NCBI RefSeq assembly: GCF_002358085.1
Contig: NZ_NTJD01000004.1
Coordinates: 1 to 64,000 of the forward strand
Length of the DNA: 64,000 nt
Source of the DNA: Pseudothioclava arenosa
GTDB taxonomy: Bacteria > Pseudomonadota > Alphaproteobacteria > Rhodobacterales > Rhodobacteraceae
Direction of reading: 5' to 3'
In this document: one piece after another, positions 24,377 to 32,913 of the stretch
Layout of the letters: each line of letters starts with the position of its first letter
Position numbering within the stretch: position 1 is the stretch's first letter
Notes under the pieces: generated by a model
Database searches by the model: none
What the model was told of the DNA's origin: nothing
The model's input: the letters and a program-made list of their open reading frames with translations, nothing else
Position numbers and translations under genes: made by a program

Positions 24377-24970
24377 TCAGTCCAGCGTCGCGATGCGGCG
24401 GGCAAGCTCGGCCACGGCCTGCGATTGCGCGCGCGCGATCTGTGCAGGCGTCGCCTGTGCGCCCTCGGTCCCCGCGATCGGCACGCGCACGTCAAAGCGG
24501 CGCACGATATCGCGCCCGCCCGCCAGCGCGTCGGGCCGGATGTAATAGGTGCCGCTCAACTGCATCTGGCCATCGGCGCGGGCAAGGAACTGCTCGATCC
24601 GCACCTCGATACGCCGTTGCGGCGCCTCACCGAGCGGCCAGGGCTCGGCGATCACGATTGCGCCGGACAGTTCCGAGATCTGCCGCGCCAAGGCCAGCGT
24701 CACCGCGCGCGGCGGGTCGTCGGCCCAGATATTCTCGGGCGACGAGCGCAGCGCGCCATCGGCGCTTTCATAGGCGATTTCCTGACCGGCGGCATATTGC
24801 GGCAAGGAGATTTCGCGCATCTCGGCGCTGCCCAGCCGGTTCGGCAGGCTTTGCGTCGCGGGCAGGGGTTCGATCCGGTAGCGCGCGGTCGCCTCGGGCG
24901 CCGAACAGGCCGCCAGCGCGAAGCCACCGATCAGGAGCGGCAGGGCAAGGCTCGGGAAGGGGCGTTTCAT
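24377..24970 (-). CDS. pqiC: PqiC-type lipoprotein, outer-membrane partner of PqiAB
   Basis: 197 residues. The lipobox LAAC (Cys22) follows a short hydrophobic leader. The mature part has the ABC-auxiliary/PqiC pattern: RYRIEPLPAT, ADDPPRAVTLALARQISELSG and EVRIEQFLARADGQMQLSGTYYI. PqiC anchors the PqiB tunnel at the outer membrane for lipid transfer. The ATG at 24970 is six bases after AGGAG; an ATG two codons earlier is too close to it. It is 12 bases after pqiB, the last gene of the set. Confidence 0.87.
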   Translation of the reverse strand: MKRPFPSLALPLLIGGFALAACSAPEATARYRIEPLPATQSLPNRLGSAEMREISLPQYAAGQEIAYESADGALRSSPENIWADDPPRAVTLALARQISELSGAIVIAEPWPLGEAPQRRIEVRIEQFLARADGQMQLSGTYYIRPDALAGGRDIVRRFDVRVPIAGTEGAQATPAQIARAQSQAVAELARRIATLD

Positions 24971-24982
24971 CGGCATCTCCTG

Positions 24983-27004
24983 TCAGCGGCCCAGAATGAA
25001 GGCGCGGGGGTTGCGTTCGATCATCCGCGCGAGCGACCCGAAGGCAGAGGTCGCCCGGCGCAATTCGCGCATCGTGTCGAGCACCTCGGCATTGAAGGCC
25101 GAACGCTCGCCATACGAGGCCACCAGCCGCTCGGCGGTGGTGACCAGGGTTTCGAGCTTTGCGGTCAGCTCGGGCAGGCGCGCGGTGGCGCCTTCGAGCG
25201 CGCTGGCCGCGCCCTCGGCGGCGACCAGCGTGCCGTTCAGCTTTTCGGCCGCGCCGCCTTCGCGCAGCTCGGCCAGCAGGGCGGCCGATTGTTCCAGCGT
25301 GTCCGACAGGGCGCGCGGCAGCTGCTCGGCATCTTCCGAGCCGAGCATCGTGCGCAGGTCGGCCAAGAGCCCGTCGATCTGGGCGCCGATCTGTTCCAGC
25401 GGCATCGCCGCCACCGCCTGCGCTGCCGCATCGGTCGAGGCCAGCGCCGCGCCCAGCCCTTCGATCTCGGTCTGCACGCTCGTGGCGGCGCTGCTCAGCC
25501 CGTCGAGCGCGGTGATGGTTTTCGCCGCCGCCTCGCCCTCGTTGAGCCCGTCGGCCAGCTCGCGCAGTTCCGCCATCAGCCCGGTCAGCTCGCCGGGCAG
25601 GGCGCGGGTCTGTTCGCTCTCGGCCAGCGCCGAGACGCTGTCGAGCGTGCGGATCGCAGAGGCCAGAAGCTCTTCGATCGGCAGCGCGCTGATGCGGTTG
25701 AAGACGCCCTCGGCGGTGGCGGCCAGATCGTTGGTGGCGGCGGCTGCGGTCGGGATCGTGGGGTAGGGCACGGCCGACAGGTTCATCTCGGCCTCGGGCA
25801 GGTCGGGCACATCGGTCAGCTCGATCACCAGCGTCGAGCCCAGAAGCCCCACGCCCGCGATCCGGGCGCGCATCCCGTGCAGCACCTCACCGGCGAGGAA
25901 TTCGTTCACATATTCCTGCTCGGTTCCGGGCGCGAGGCCGAGCCGTTCGGGCGCGAGCGCGATGGTGATCTGCTGCTTGGCGAAAGGCGTGCCGGTGGTG
26001 TCGGTGAACATGCGGATCGAGAGGTCCGTGACCTCGCCCGCCTCGATGCCGCGAAACTGCACCTTGGTGCCGCGCTCGATCCCCTCGACGGCCTCGTCGA
26101 AGAGCAGGATATAGCGGGCAGGCTCGGAAATCCCGGCGCCGAAGATCGAATTGCGCGCAGCCTCGGCGCCCGGATAAAGCCGGAAGCCCTGTCCGTTCTC
26201 GACCTGGGTTCCGCCGCTCGCGAAGGTGGCGAATTCGACGCCGCCCTGCACCAGTGAGGCGAGCGAGCGGATATCGAGGCTGACGCCGGTCGCATCCAGA
26301 GACACCGAGACGCCCGAGGTATCCCAGAACCGCGTGTTGGTGGTCAGCCGGCGGTCATGCGGCGCCTCGATGAAAGCGTCGAGCGTGACGCCGCTGTCGG
26401 CCTCGTTCAGGCGCAGGTTCTGCAGCCGCCCGACGGTGACACCGCGAAACAGCACCGGCGCGCCCTCGGCCAGCCCGCCCGCGTCGTCGGCGCGCAGCTC
26501 GATCCAGGTGCCCTTGCTTGGATCTAGAGTCACCGGCGGGCGGTCGAGCCCGGTGAATCGGCGGGTGGATGCCCCCGGGGTGGCATCCCAATAGCCCTCG
26601 ATGAACGTGCCCGACAGCACCGTGTCGAGCCGCGAGATCCCCTGTGCCGAGACCTGCGGGCGTACCAGCCAGAACCGCGCCTCGGCGTCGATGAAGGGGG
26701 CGACATCCTTGTTCACGCGCACGCCGATGCGCACCGAAGCCAGATCGGGGGTGAAGCCGATGGTCTCGATGCGGCCGACCTCGACCTCGCGAAAGCGCAG
26801 CACGGTTTCGCCCGGGCGCAGGCCGGTGGCATCGGCAAAGTCGATCTCGATCAGCTCGCCGCGGTCGGAATAGCTCTTCCACGCCACGCCCAGCGTTACC
26901 GCCAGCGCGAAAAGCGGCACCAGCCAGATCACCGAGAGCCGCGTCCAGATCGGATCGGGCGCGGGCTCGGTCACCAGTTCGGCGGGGGGGCGTTGGTCGG
27001 TCAT
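24983..27004 (-). CDS. pqiB: MCE-domain tunnel protein PqiB
   Basis: 673 residues. A short cytoplasmic N-terminus and one membrane helix (RLSVIWLVPLFALAVTLGVAW) precede three MCE domains in series (starting near GELIEIDFADATGLRPGETVL, IELRADDAGGLAEGAPVLFRGV and LFDEAVEGIERGTKVQFRGIEAG). A long helical C-terminal part with many Ala/Leu heptads follows. PqiB hexamers form a needle across the periplasm through which phospholipids move. It overlaps pqiA by ATGA and is followed by pqiC. Length is somewhat above the E. coli protein (about 546), the excess being in the C-terminal helical part. Confidence 0.92.
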   Translation of the reverse strand: MTDQRPPAELVTEPAPDPIWTRLSVIWLVPLFALAVTLGVAWKSYSDRGELIEIDFADATGLRPGETVLRFREVEVGRIETIGFTPDLASVRIGVRVNKDVAPFIDAEARFWLVRPQVSAQGISRLDTVLSGTFIEGYWDATPGASTRRFTGLDRPPVTLDPSKGTWIELRADDAGGLAEGAPVLFRGVTVGRLQNLRLNEADSGVTLDAFIEAPHDRRLTTNTRFWDTSGVSVSLDATGVSLDIRSLASLVQGGVEFATFASGGTQVENGQGFRLYPGAEAARNSIFGAGISEPARYILLFDEAVEGIERGTKVQFRGIEAGEVTDLSIRMFTDTTGTPFAKQQITIALAPERLGLAPGTEQEYVNEFLAGEVLHGMRARIAGVGLLGSTLVIELTDVPDLPEAEMNLSAVPYPTIPTAAAATNDLAATAEGVFNRISALPIEELLASAIRTLDSVSALAESEQTRALPGELTGLMAELRELADGLNEGEAAAKTITALDGLSSAATSVQTEIEGLGAALASTDAAAQAVAAMPLEQIGAQIDGLLADLRTMLGSEDAEQLPRALSDTLEQSAALLAELREGGAAEKLNGTLVAAEGAASALEGATARLPELTAKLETLVTTAERLVASYGERSAFNAEVLDTMRELRRATSAFGSLARMIERNPRAFILGR

Positions 27005-27648
27005 GGTCCCTCGGTCCTGGCAGGGCCGCGCCAGATCAGGCGGGGGTCGAAACTTTGCGCCGACAACATCGTCAGCGCGACGGAAAGCGCGAATGAAACG
27101 GCGGCCGGTCCGGGGTGAATGGCCGCGACCGCCCCCAGTTGCACCAGCGCCGACAGGATCGCAACGACGAAGACGTCGATCATCGACCAGCGGCCGATGA
27201 ATTCCACGATTTCATAGAGCAGCAGGTGGCGATGCCCGCCCGCGCGTTGCTCATTGCCCACGGCAAGCGCGAGATAGGCGATGGCAATGAATTTCGAGAC
27301 CGGAATCAGCACCGAGGCGATGAAGACGATCGCCGCCACGAGGTAATTGTGATGGGCGAAAAGCTCGATCACCCCGCCGAGGATGGTGTTGGTCTGTTCA
27401 TGGCCCAGCGTGGCGGTGCGCAGCATCGGATAGAGGTTAGCGGGGATGTAACAGATCAGCCCCGCGGCCCACCACGCCCAGACCGCCTGCAGCGCACTCC
27501 GGTCGACCGGGCGCAGCCGCGCGCCGCAGCGCCCGCAATGCTCCGTGCCCATCGGCCAGACCCGCCCGCAACTGGTGCAGCCGGTCAGCCCGGCATCGCG
27601 CGCGGTCGGCACGCTCAGCTCTGTCCGATTGCGTCCCATATCGTCCAT
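27001..27648 (-). CDS. pqiA: PqiA half-protein 1 (inner-membrane subunit)
   Basis: 215 residues. A zinc-ribbon-like pair (CTSCGRVWP and HCGRCGARL) at about 24-44 precedes four membrane helices, with the PqiA motif YIPANLYPMLRTATLG and the FIGRWSMIDVFVVAIL segment. In E. coli PqiA is a single protein of about 417 residues holding two such halves; here each half is its own gene, this being the one next to pqiB. It overlaps the other half by 34 bases and pqiB by four. PqiA is thought to load lipids into PqiB. Confidence 0.88.
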   Translation of the reverse strand: MDDMGRNRTELSVPTARDAGLTGCTSCGRVWPMGTEHCGRCGARLRPVDRSALQAVWAWWAAGLICYIPANLYPMLRTATLGHEQTNTILGGVIELFAHHNYLVAAIVFIASVLIPVSKFIAIAYLALAVGNEQRAGGHRHLLLYEIVEFIGRWSMIDVFVVAILSALVQLGAVAAIHPGPAAVSFALSVALTMLSAQSFDPRLIWRGPARTEGP

Positions 27649-28232
27649 TGGCTCAGAAAGGCGTTTTTCAATGCGGTCACGATAATCAGCGCGCCAAAGG
27701 CCCAGAACGCAGGCCCGAGTGACACGGTGGCGAGGCCTGCGAGCTTGACCAGCGCGACGCCGGTGCCGATCACGAAGATCTCGGCCATCGACCAGGGCTC
27801 AAGCTGATCGGCCAGGCGAAAAATGCGCCGCGCATGGGGCCAGGCCGGGCGGCCGTTGGCCAGCGGCCAGAGCGTGTAGATCAGTGCCGAAAACCGCAGC
27901 ACCGGCAGCCCCACGATCAGCGCCATGACCGCGAATGACAGCGGCGCCAGCCAGCCCTCGGAAAAGGCCATCGCCACCTCGAAGACCGAGCTGGCATGCG
28001 ACATCCCCTGCGTCGAGATCTTGAGGAACGGAAAGAACACCGCCCCCACCATCAGGATCATCGCGGTGAACGAGAGCGCGACCACATGCAGGAAGGACCG
28101 AACGCGCGGCGCGATCAGCAAGGCGCCGCAGCGCGCGCAGGTGGCGCGCTCTTGCGGGGCCAGATGCCGCGCGCGGTGCAGCGCGTCGCATTTCGGGCAG
28201 GCCATCAGCTCGTGGATCGGGGTGTCGTTCAT
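27615..28232 (-). CDS. PqiA half-protein 2 (inner-membrane subunit)
   Basis: 205 residues. It starts with a zinc-ribbon-like pair (CPKCDALHRAR and CARCGALL), then four membrane helices including FPFLKISTQG and EPWSMAEIFVIGTGVALVKLA. The WSM-E/D-V/I-F element is shared with the second half. Together they equal one full-length PqiA in order ribbon-TM4-ribbon-TM4. The 34-base overlap with the next gene suggests recent fission or strict coupling. It lies 58 bases downstream of the MarR gene and could be co-transcribed with it. Confidence 0.87.
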   Translation of the reverse strand: MNDTPIHELMACPKCDALHRARHLAPQERATCARCGALLIAPRVRSFLHVVALSFTAMILMVGAVFFPFLKISTQGMSHASSVFEVAMAFSEGWLAPLSFAVMALIVGLPVLRFSALIYTLWPLANGRPAWPHARRIFRLADQLEPWSMAEIFVIGTGVALVKLAGLATVSLGPAFWAFGALIIVTALKNAFLSQWTIWDAIGQS

Positions 28233-28290
28233 GCCCGGCAGAATATAAGGGTGGGGGCGGATCGCAAGCGCGCTGCGCGGACGCTCCCGC

Positions 28291-28731
28291 TTAGCCTGCG
28301 TCCGCCGCGCCGTTGCCGATCGCCTTGCCCAAAAGCGCCAGAAGCGTGTCGCGCTCGGTCGGATCGAGGTTGCTCAGCATCGTGTCCTGCGCGCGGCGCA
28401 CCGCCGGCCAGACCGTGCGCAACAGCGCCGTGCCCCGCTCGGTGATATGCAGGCTGCGCGCGCGACGATCGGATTTGGAGACACAGCGCTCAAGGAAGCC
28501 GCGCGCCTCGAGCCGCGTGATCACACCGCCGATCGTCACCCGGTCATAGGCGATCAGCGCCGCCAGCGTCGCCTGTTCGATGCCCGGGTTCTTTTCCAGC
28601 GTCACCAGCGCCGCGAACTGCACCGGCGTCAGATCGAATCCCGCCGCATGCGTCTCGGCGGCGAAGGTCGCCACCGCGAGTTGCTGCATCCTGCGGATCA
28701 GATGGCCGGGGAGTGTCTCGATCGTGTCCAT
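28291..28731 (-). CDS. MarR-family regulator, probably of the gentisate operon
   Basis: 146 residues. The winged helix is visible: TPVQFAALVTLEKNPGIEQATLAALIAYDRVTIGGVITRLEARGFLERCVSKSDRRARSL, with the wing at SKSDRRARSLHIT. It is divergent from gentisate dioxygenase. A dyad CGTAT/ATACG fills the promoter spacer between the two genes, so it likely represses the aromatic operon until a substrate such as 3-hydroxybenzoate or gentisate binds. AAGGGA precedes the ATG. The pqi genes lie downstream on the same strand and may be read through. Confidence 0.9.
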   Translation of the reverse strand: MDTIETLPGHLIRRMQQLAVATFAAETHAAGFDLTPVQFAALVTLEKNPGIEQATLAALIAYDRVTIGGVITRLEARGFLERCVSKSDRRARSLHITERGTALLRTVWPAVRRAQDTMLSNLDPTERDTLLALLGKAIGNGAADAG

Positions 28732-28811
28732 GATTTCCCTTTATGCCACAGGGCCTGCGCGCTCAAGCGCGGAAAGGCGCGCAGAAAAGATGATATGCGC
28801 ACTCATCATTA

Positions 28812-28840
28812 TTGACACGTATACTAATGATACGCATGCT
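28812..28840 (+). promoter_or_regulatory. gentisate-operon promoter with embedded MarR dyad
   Basis: TTGACA (28812-28817), 17 bases, then a weak -10 CATGCT (28835-28840). The spacer itself is an inverted repeat CGTAT (28818) and ATACG (28830) around seven bases. A dimer bound there would block polymerase directly. Confidence 0.55.
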
Positions 28841-28878
28841 ACCTAAATAGCGAATCGTTGCGGTTAGGGAGGCCCACG

Positions 28879-29952
28879 ATGGACAACGTCATGCAGCCGG
28901 AGGACACTCCGGAGCTGCGGCAGCTTTATGCCGATTTCAAAACTCAGCACCTCAACCCGCTCTGGACGCAGCTTGGCGACCTGATGCCGCGGCATCCGAA
29001 GCCGAAGGCCGTCGCCCATGTCTGGAAATGGGCCGATCTTTACCCGCTGGCGAAAACCTCGGGCGAGCTGGTGCCGGTGGGCCGGGGCGGCGAGCGCCGC
29101 GCGATCGGCCTGGCCAATCCGGGGCTGGGCGGTGAGGCCTATATCTCGCCCACGCTCTGGTGCGCGATCCAGTATCTCGGCCCGAAGGAAACCGCGCCCG
29201 AACATCGCCACTCGCAAAACGCCTTCCGCTTCGTCGTCGAGGGCGAGGGCGTCTGGACGGTGGTGAACGGCGATCCGGTGCGGATGTCGCGCGGCGATTT
29301 CCTGCTGACGCCGGGCTGGAATTTCCACGGACACCACAACGAGACCGACCAGCCGATGGCCTGGATCGACGGGCTCGACATCCCGTTCTCGTTCCAGAAC
29401 GACGTGGGTTTCTTCGAATTCGGCTCGGACCGGGTGACCGATTACGCGACGCCGAACTATTCGCGCGGCGAGCGGCTTTGGTGCCATCCGGGCCTGCGCC
29501 CGCTGTCGCAGCTGGAAAACACTGTCTCCTCGCCGATCGGCGCCTATCGCTGGGAATATACCGACGCGGCACTGACCCAGCAGCTCTTGCTGGAAGAAGA
29601 AGGCTACCCGGCCACGGTCGAGCAGGGCCACGCGGCGATCCGCTACGTGAACCCGACCACCGGCGGCGACGTGATGCCGACGATCCGGGCCGAGTTCCAC
29701 CGCCTGCGCGCGGGCTGCGAGACGCCCACGCGGCGCGAGGTCGGCTCGACCGTGTTCCAGGTCTTTGAGGGGCGCGGCGCGGTGGTGATGAACGGCGTGA
29801 CCCAGAAGGTCGAGAAGGGCGATATCTTCGTGATCCCGTCCTGGGTGGCCTGGTCGCTGCAAGCGGAAACGCAGTTCGACCTGTTCCGCTTCTCGGATGC
29901 GCCGATCATCGAGCGGCTGCAGTTCCAGCGCACCCTGATCGAGACCGCCTGA
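28879..29952 (+). CDS. gentisate 1,2-dioxygenase
   Basis: 357 residues, a bicupin Fe(II) dioxygenase that opens gentisate (2,5-dihydroxybenzoate) to maleylpyruvate. The first cupin has the metal-binding PEHRHSQNAFRFVVEGEG with a later His in WNFHGHHNE; the second is a degenerate copy (VFQVFEGRGAVVMNGV, IPSWVAWSL). Length and motifs match gentisate dioxygenases rather than 1-hydroxy-2-naphthoate enzymes, and the following genes supply the rest of the pathway. The ATG at 28879 follows GGGAGG; an upstream ATG at 28858 lacks one. Confidence 0.93.
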   Translation: MDNVMQPEDTPELRQLYADFKTQHLNPLWTQLGDLMPRHPKPKAVAHVWKWADLYPLAKTSGELVPVGRGGERRAIGLANPGLGGEAYISPTLWCAIQYLGPKETAPEHRHSQNAFRFVVEGEGVWTVVNGDPVRMSRGDFLLTPGWNFHGHHNETDQPMAWIDGLDIPFSFQNDVGFFEFGSDRVTDYATPNYSRGERLWCHPGLRPLSQLENTVSSPIGAYRWEYTDAALTQQLLLEEEGYPATVEQGHAAIRYVNPTTGGDVMPTIRAEFHRLRAGCETPTRREVGSTVFQVFEGRGAVVMNGVTQKVEKGDIFVIPSWVAWSLQAETQFDLFRFSDAPIIERLQFQRTLIETA

Positions 29953-29956
29953 GACC

Positions 29957-30520
29957 ATGGGCGATCTGGATCTGGCACGGGCGGCGCTGCGGGCGCGGCA
30001 AGGGGCGGGTGCGCGCTATGAGGCGGCCACGGCCCCGGCGCAAGAGCTTGCGCTTGCGCGCCTTGGCGCGGCCTATTTCGCGCGCAAACTCAACGAGTTG
30101 AGCGATGCCGAACTGGCCATGCCCTCGGCCCGGCCGGGCTGGACACGGGCGCGCGTTGCGGCTTCGGTCGCGCTGCAGGCGCGCGAAATCGCGCAGGCGA
30201 TCGAAGACGCGCTGGGGCTGGAAAGCGACGAGCGGGCCGAGACCGACAGGGCCGCGCTTGATCTGGCCGAGACCCTGCCGCCGCGCGCGCTGCGCCACCT
30301 TTGCGCCCATGCCGATGTGCATCTGGCGGTGGTCTGGCGCGACGTGCCCGAGGCGGGCTGGGCGGGGCAGGTGGCTCTGGCGCGGGGCACGACCGATATT
30401 TGCGCCACGCCGCGCCAACGCGCGATTGCGCTTTGGGCCGGGGCGCTGGCTCTTGGAAACGGCGGACGGCTGCGCGACGTGCCGCAAGATTTGCGCGACG
30501 AGCTCGCGAAACAGGACTGA
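29957..30520 (+). CDS. DinB/maleylpyruvate-isomerase-like protein lacking metal histidines
   Basis: 187 residues. Its fold signature resembles mycothiol-dependent maleylpyruvate isomerase N-terminal domains: LNELSDAELAMPSARPGWTRARV. In that family the next segment reads GW-x-R-x-H-x-x-x-H; here it is GWTRARVAASVALQ, so both metal-binding His are replaced. A later HLCAHADVHLA is present. Alphaproteobacteria also lack mycothiol, and a glutathione-type isomerase follows two genes on. So this protein is either a vestigial isomerase or has a new role. It starts four bases after the dioxygenase stop. Confidence 0.6.
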   Translation: MGDLDLARAALRARQGAGARYEAATAPAQELALARLGAAYFARKLNELSDAELAMPSARPGWTRARVAASVALQAREIAQAIEDALGLESDERAETDRAALDLAETLPPRALRHLCAHADVHLAVVWRDVPEAGWAGQVALARGTTDICATPRQRAIALWAGALALGNGGRLRDVPQDLRDELAKQD

Positions 30521-30532
30521 AAGGACAGGACA

Positions 30533-31228
30533 ATGACCAATCTCTTCCCCTCGCCGCAATGGCCGACCGTTCCCGTCAAGGGCGAGGCCGCGGCCTATCC
30601 GGTGCATCGCATCTTCTGCGTCGGGCGCAACTATGCCGCGCACGCCGCCGAAATGGGTGTCGAGGTCGACCGCGAGGCGCCCTTCTACTTCACCAAATCG
30701 GCGCTGATGACCGAGCAGTCGGGCGCGACCGTGCCCTATCCGCCGGGCACCGAGAATTTCCACTATGAAATGGAGCTGGTGATCGCGATCGGCGCGCCGG
30801 TGTTCAAGGCCGATACCGAGACCGCCGCCAAGGCGATCTACGGCTATGCCTGCGGCCTCGACATGACGCGCCGCGATCTGCAGTTGAAGGCGCGTGCGAC
30901 GCAGCGGCCCTGGGATCTGGGCAAGGATGTCGAGCAATCCGCCGTCTTCGCGCCGATCACCAAGGCGGCCGATTATGCCGCCATCGGCCCGCAGCGCATC
31001 CACCTCGAGGTCAATGGCGAAATCCGTCAGGATTCGAAGCTCGAAGACCTGATCTGGAAGGTCGAAGAGATCGTCTCGCACCTGTCGCATTACTACCACC
31101 TGCAGCCGGGTGACCTGATCATGACCGGCACGCCGGCGGGCGTGGGCGCGGTGGTCGCGGGCGACAAGATCACCGGCGGCATCGACGGGCTCGACCCGAT
31201 CGCGCTGACCATCGGGGCGGCGGAATGA
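30533..31228 (+). CDS. fumarylpyruvate hydrolase (FAH family)
   Basis: 231 residues. FAH-family core: IFCVGRNYAAHAAEMG, then the metal ligands in NFHYEMELVIAIG and YACGLDMTRRDLQ, and GDLIMTGTPAGVGAV near the C-terminus. In this context it cleaves fumarylpyruvate to fumarate and pyruvate, last step of the glutathione-type gentisate route. It overlaps the isomerase gene by ATGA (31225-31228). Confidence 0.9.
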   Translation: MTNLFPSPQWPTVPVKGEAAAYPVHRIFCVGRNYAAHAAEMGVEVDREAPFYFTKSALMTEQSGATVPYPPGTENFHYEMELVIAIGAPVFKADTETAAKAIYGYACGLDMTRRDLQLKARATQRPWDLGKDVEQSAVFAPITKAADYAAIGPQRIHLEVNGEIRQDSKLEDLIWKVEEIVSHLSHYYHLQPGDLIMTGTPAGVGAVVAGDKITGGIDGLDPIALTIGAAE

Positions 31229-31872
31229 TCCGCTTTCACGGATATTTCCGGTCCTCGAGCGCCTATCGCTGCCGGATCGCCTTCAATCTCAAGGGCATCG
31301 AGACGGAGTTCGTCTCGATCCACCTGAGGAAGGACGGTGGCCAGCAGAAGACGCCCGGATACCGCGCGCTGAACCCGCAGGCGCTGGTGCCCGCGCTGGA
31401 AGAGGGCGATTTTCGCCTGACCCAGTCGCTCGCGATCATCGAATGGCTCGACGAGGTGAAGCCGGGGCCGAAACTTCTGCCCGAGGAGGCCGGTCTGCGT
31501 GCGCAGGTCCGCGCCTTCGCGCAGGTCATCGCCTGCGACGTGCACCCGCTGCAGAACCTGCGCGTGCTCGATTACCTCAAGGCCGAGTTCGGCGCCGATC
31601 AGGCCGCGCTCGATGCCTGGTGCGGGCGCTGGATCACCGATGGTCTGGCCTCTTGCGAGGCGCTTCTGTCGGCGCGCGCGCCCTCAGAGTTCTGCTTCGG
31701 GGACACGCCCTCGCTCGCCGATATCTGCCTTGTGCCGCAGGTGTTTTCGGCCGCGCGTTTCGGCGTGGATCTGGGCGCCATGCCGGGCGTGCGGGCCATC
31801 GCCGCGCGCTGCGAGGCGCTGCCGGCCTTTGCCGTGGCGCATCCAAAGAACCAACCGGACTGGGAGGCCTGA
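31225..31872 (+). CDS. maleylpyruvate isomerase, zeta-class glutathione transferase
   Basis: 215 residues. The thioredoxin-like half shows YFRSSSAYRCRIAFNLKG with the SSS-x-x-x-R glutathione site, then NPQALVPALEEGDFRLTQSLAIIEWLDE; the helical half follows. Zeta GSTs isomerise maleylpyruvate or maleylacetoacetate; the gentisate neighbours indicate maleylpyruvate to fumarylpyruvate. It ends 54 bases before the TRAP transporter genes. Confidence 0.91.
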   Translation: MIRFHGYFRSSSAYRCRIAFNLKGIETEFVSIHLRKDGGQQKTPGYRALNPQALVPALEEGDFRLTQSLAIIEWLDEVKPGPKLLPEEAGLRAQVRAFAQVIACDVHPLQNLRVLDYLKAEFGADQAALDAWCGRWITDGLASCEALLSARAPSEFCFGDTPSLADICLVPQVFSAARFGVDLGAMPGVRAIAARCEALPAFAVAHPKNQPDWEA

Positions 31873-31926
31873 GGAGAGGCCTTTCGGACTTATTTCAGGG
31901 AGATCGTCATGCAGGGAGGACACGCT

Positions 31927-32913
31927 ATGACATTCACCAAACTCACCCGCACCGCGCTTGCCGCGATGCTTCTGACTTCGGCCGCGATCAGCGTGGAGGC
32001 GCGCGAACTGCGCCTCGGGCTGATCACGCCGCCGAGCCACGTCTGGACCAAGGTCGCCAACCGCATCGCGGAAAAGCTGCCCGAGGCGACCGGCGGCGAG
32101 TTGACCGTGGCAGTGTTCCCGGCCGGGCAGCTGGGCTCGGAACAGGAAATGTTCCAGCAGATGTCGGCGGGGCTTCTGGATGCGGGTCTGATGACCGCTG
32201 CCATCACCTCGCTGCGCGCGCCCTCGATGCAGGGCTGGTTCACGCCCTATCTCTTTGCCGATGTGAGCGAAGCGCAAAGCGCCGCGGCGCTGCCCTCGGC
32301 GGCGAAGATGCTTGATGAGCTTTCGGCCGCGAACCTGCATGGCATGGGCTACACCTTTGCCGGCATGCGCCAGATTCTGATGAAGGACGCGCCCGCCACC
32401 GCGATCGACGACCTCAAAGGCAAGAAGATCCGCATCGTGCCGTTCCCGGCGATGAAGGTCTGGTGGGGCGCGATCGACGCGGTGCCGACGCCGGTCAACC
32501 TGACCGAGGTCTATCAGGCGCTGCAGACCGGGCTTCTGGACGGCATCGACATCGACCTCGACGCGCTGGTCGGGCTGAAGTTCGGCGAGGTCGCCAAGGG
32601 GCTGACCGTGACCAACCACATGGCCTTCCCCTCGGTGATGATGGTCTCGAACCCGACCTGGCAGAGCCTCTCGGAAACCGAGCAGGCGGCGTTCCAGGCG
32701 GTGGTCGACGAGGCGCTGGCCTGGGGCTCGGCGCAGCAGATCGAGGCCGAGGCGAACAACCTCGCTTCGCTGCAGGGCACGCTTGATATCGTCACGCTCG
32801 AAAACGGTGCCGAGGTGTTCGGGGCGGCCAACGCGGCCGTGGCCGAAAGCTTTGCGCAGTATCCGCTGATCGCGGAATTCCAGCAAGAAGTGCTGGCGGA
32901 GCAGGGCAAGTGA
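31927..32913 (+). CDS. TRAP transporter substrate-binding protein (DctP type)
   Basis: 328 residues. Signal peptide about 1-24 (LTRTALAAMLLTSAAISVEA). The binding-protein fold shows LRLGLITPPSHVW, FPAGQLGSEQEMFQQM, DLKGKKIRIVPFPAMKVWWGA with the conserved Arg for a carboxylate, and LLDGIDIDLDALVGLKF. Within a gentisate operon the ligand is probably an aromatic acid such as 3-hydroxybenzoate or gentisate. ATG 31927 (after GGGAGG) and ATG 31909 (after AGGGAG) are both usable; the later gives the cleaner signal peptide. Confidence 0.9.
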   Translation: MTFTKLTRTALAAMLLTSAAISVEARELRLGLITPPSHVWTKVANRIAEKLPEATGGELTVAVFPAGQLGSEQEMFQQMSAGLLDAGLMTAAITSLRAPSMQGWFTPYLFADVSEAQSAAALPSAAKMLDELSAANLHGMGYTFAGMRQILMKDAPATAIDDLKGKKIRIVPFPAMKVWWGAIDAVPTPVNLTEVYQALQTGLLDGIDIDLDALVGLKFGEVAKGLTVTNHMAFPSVMMVSNPTWQSLSETEQAAFQAVVDEALAWGSAQQIEAEANNLASLQGTLDIVTLENGAEVFGAANAAVAESFAQYPLIAEFQQEVLAEQGK

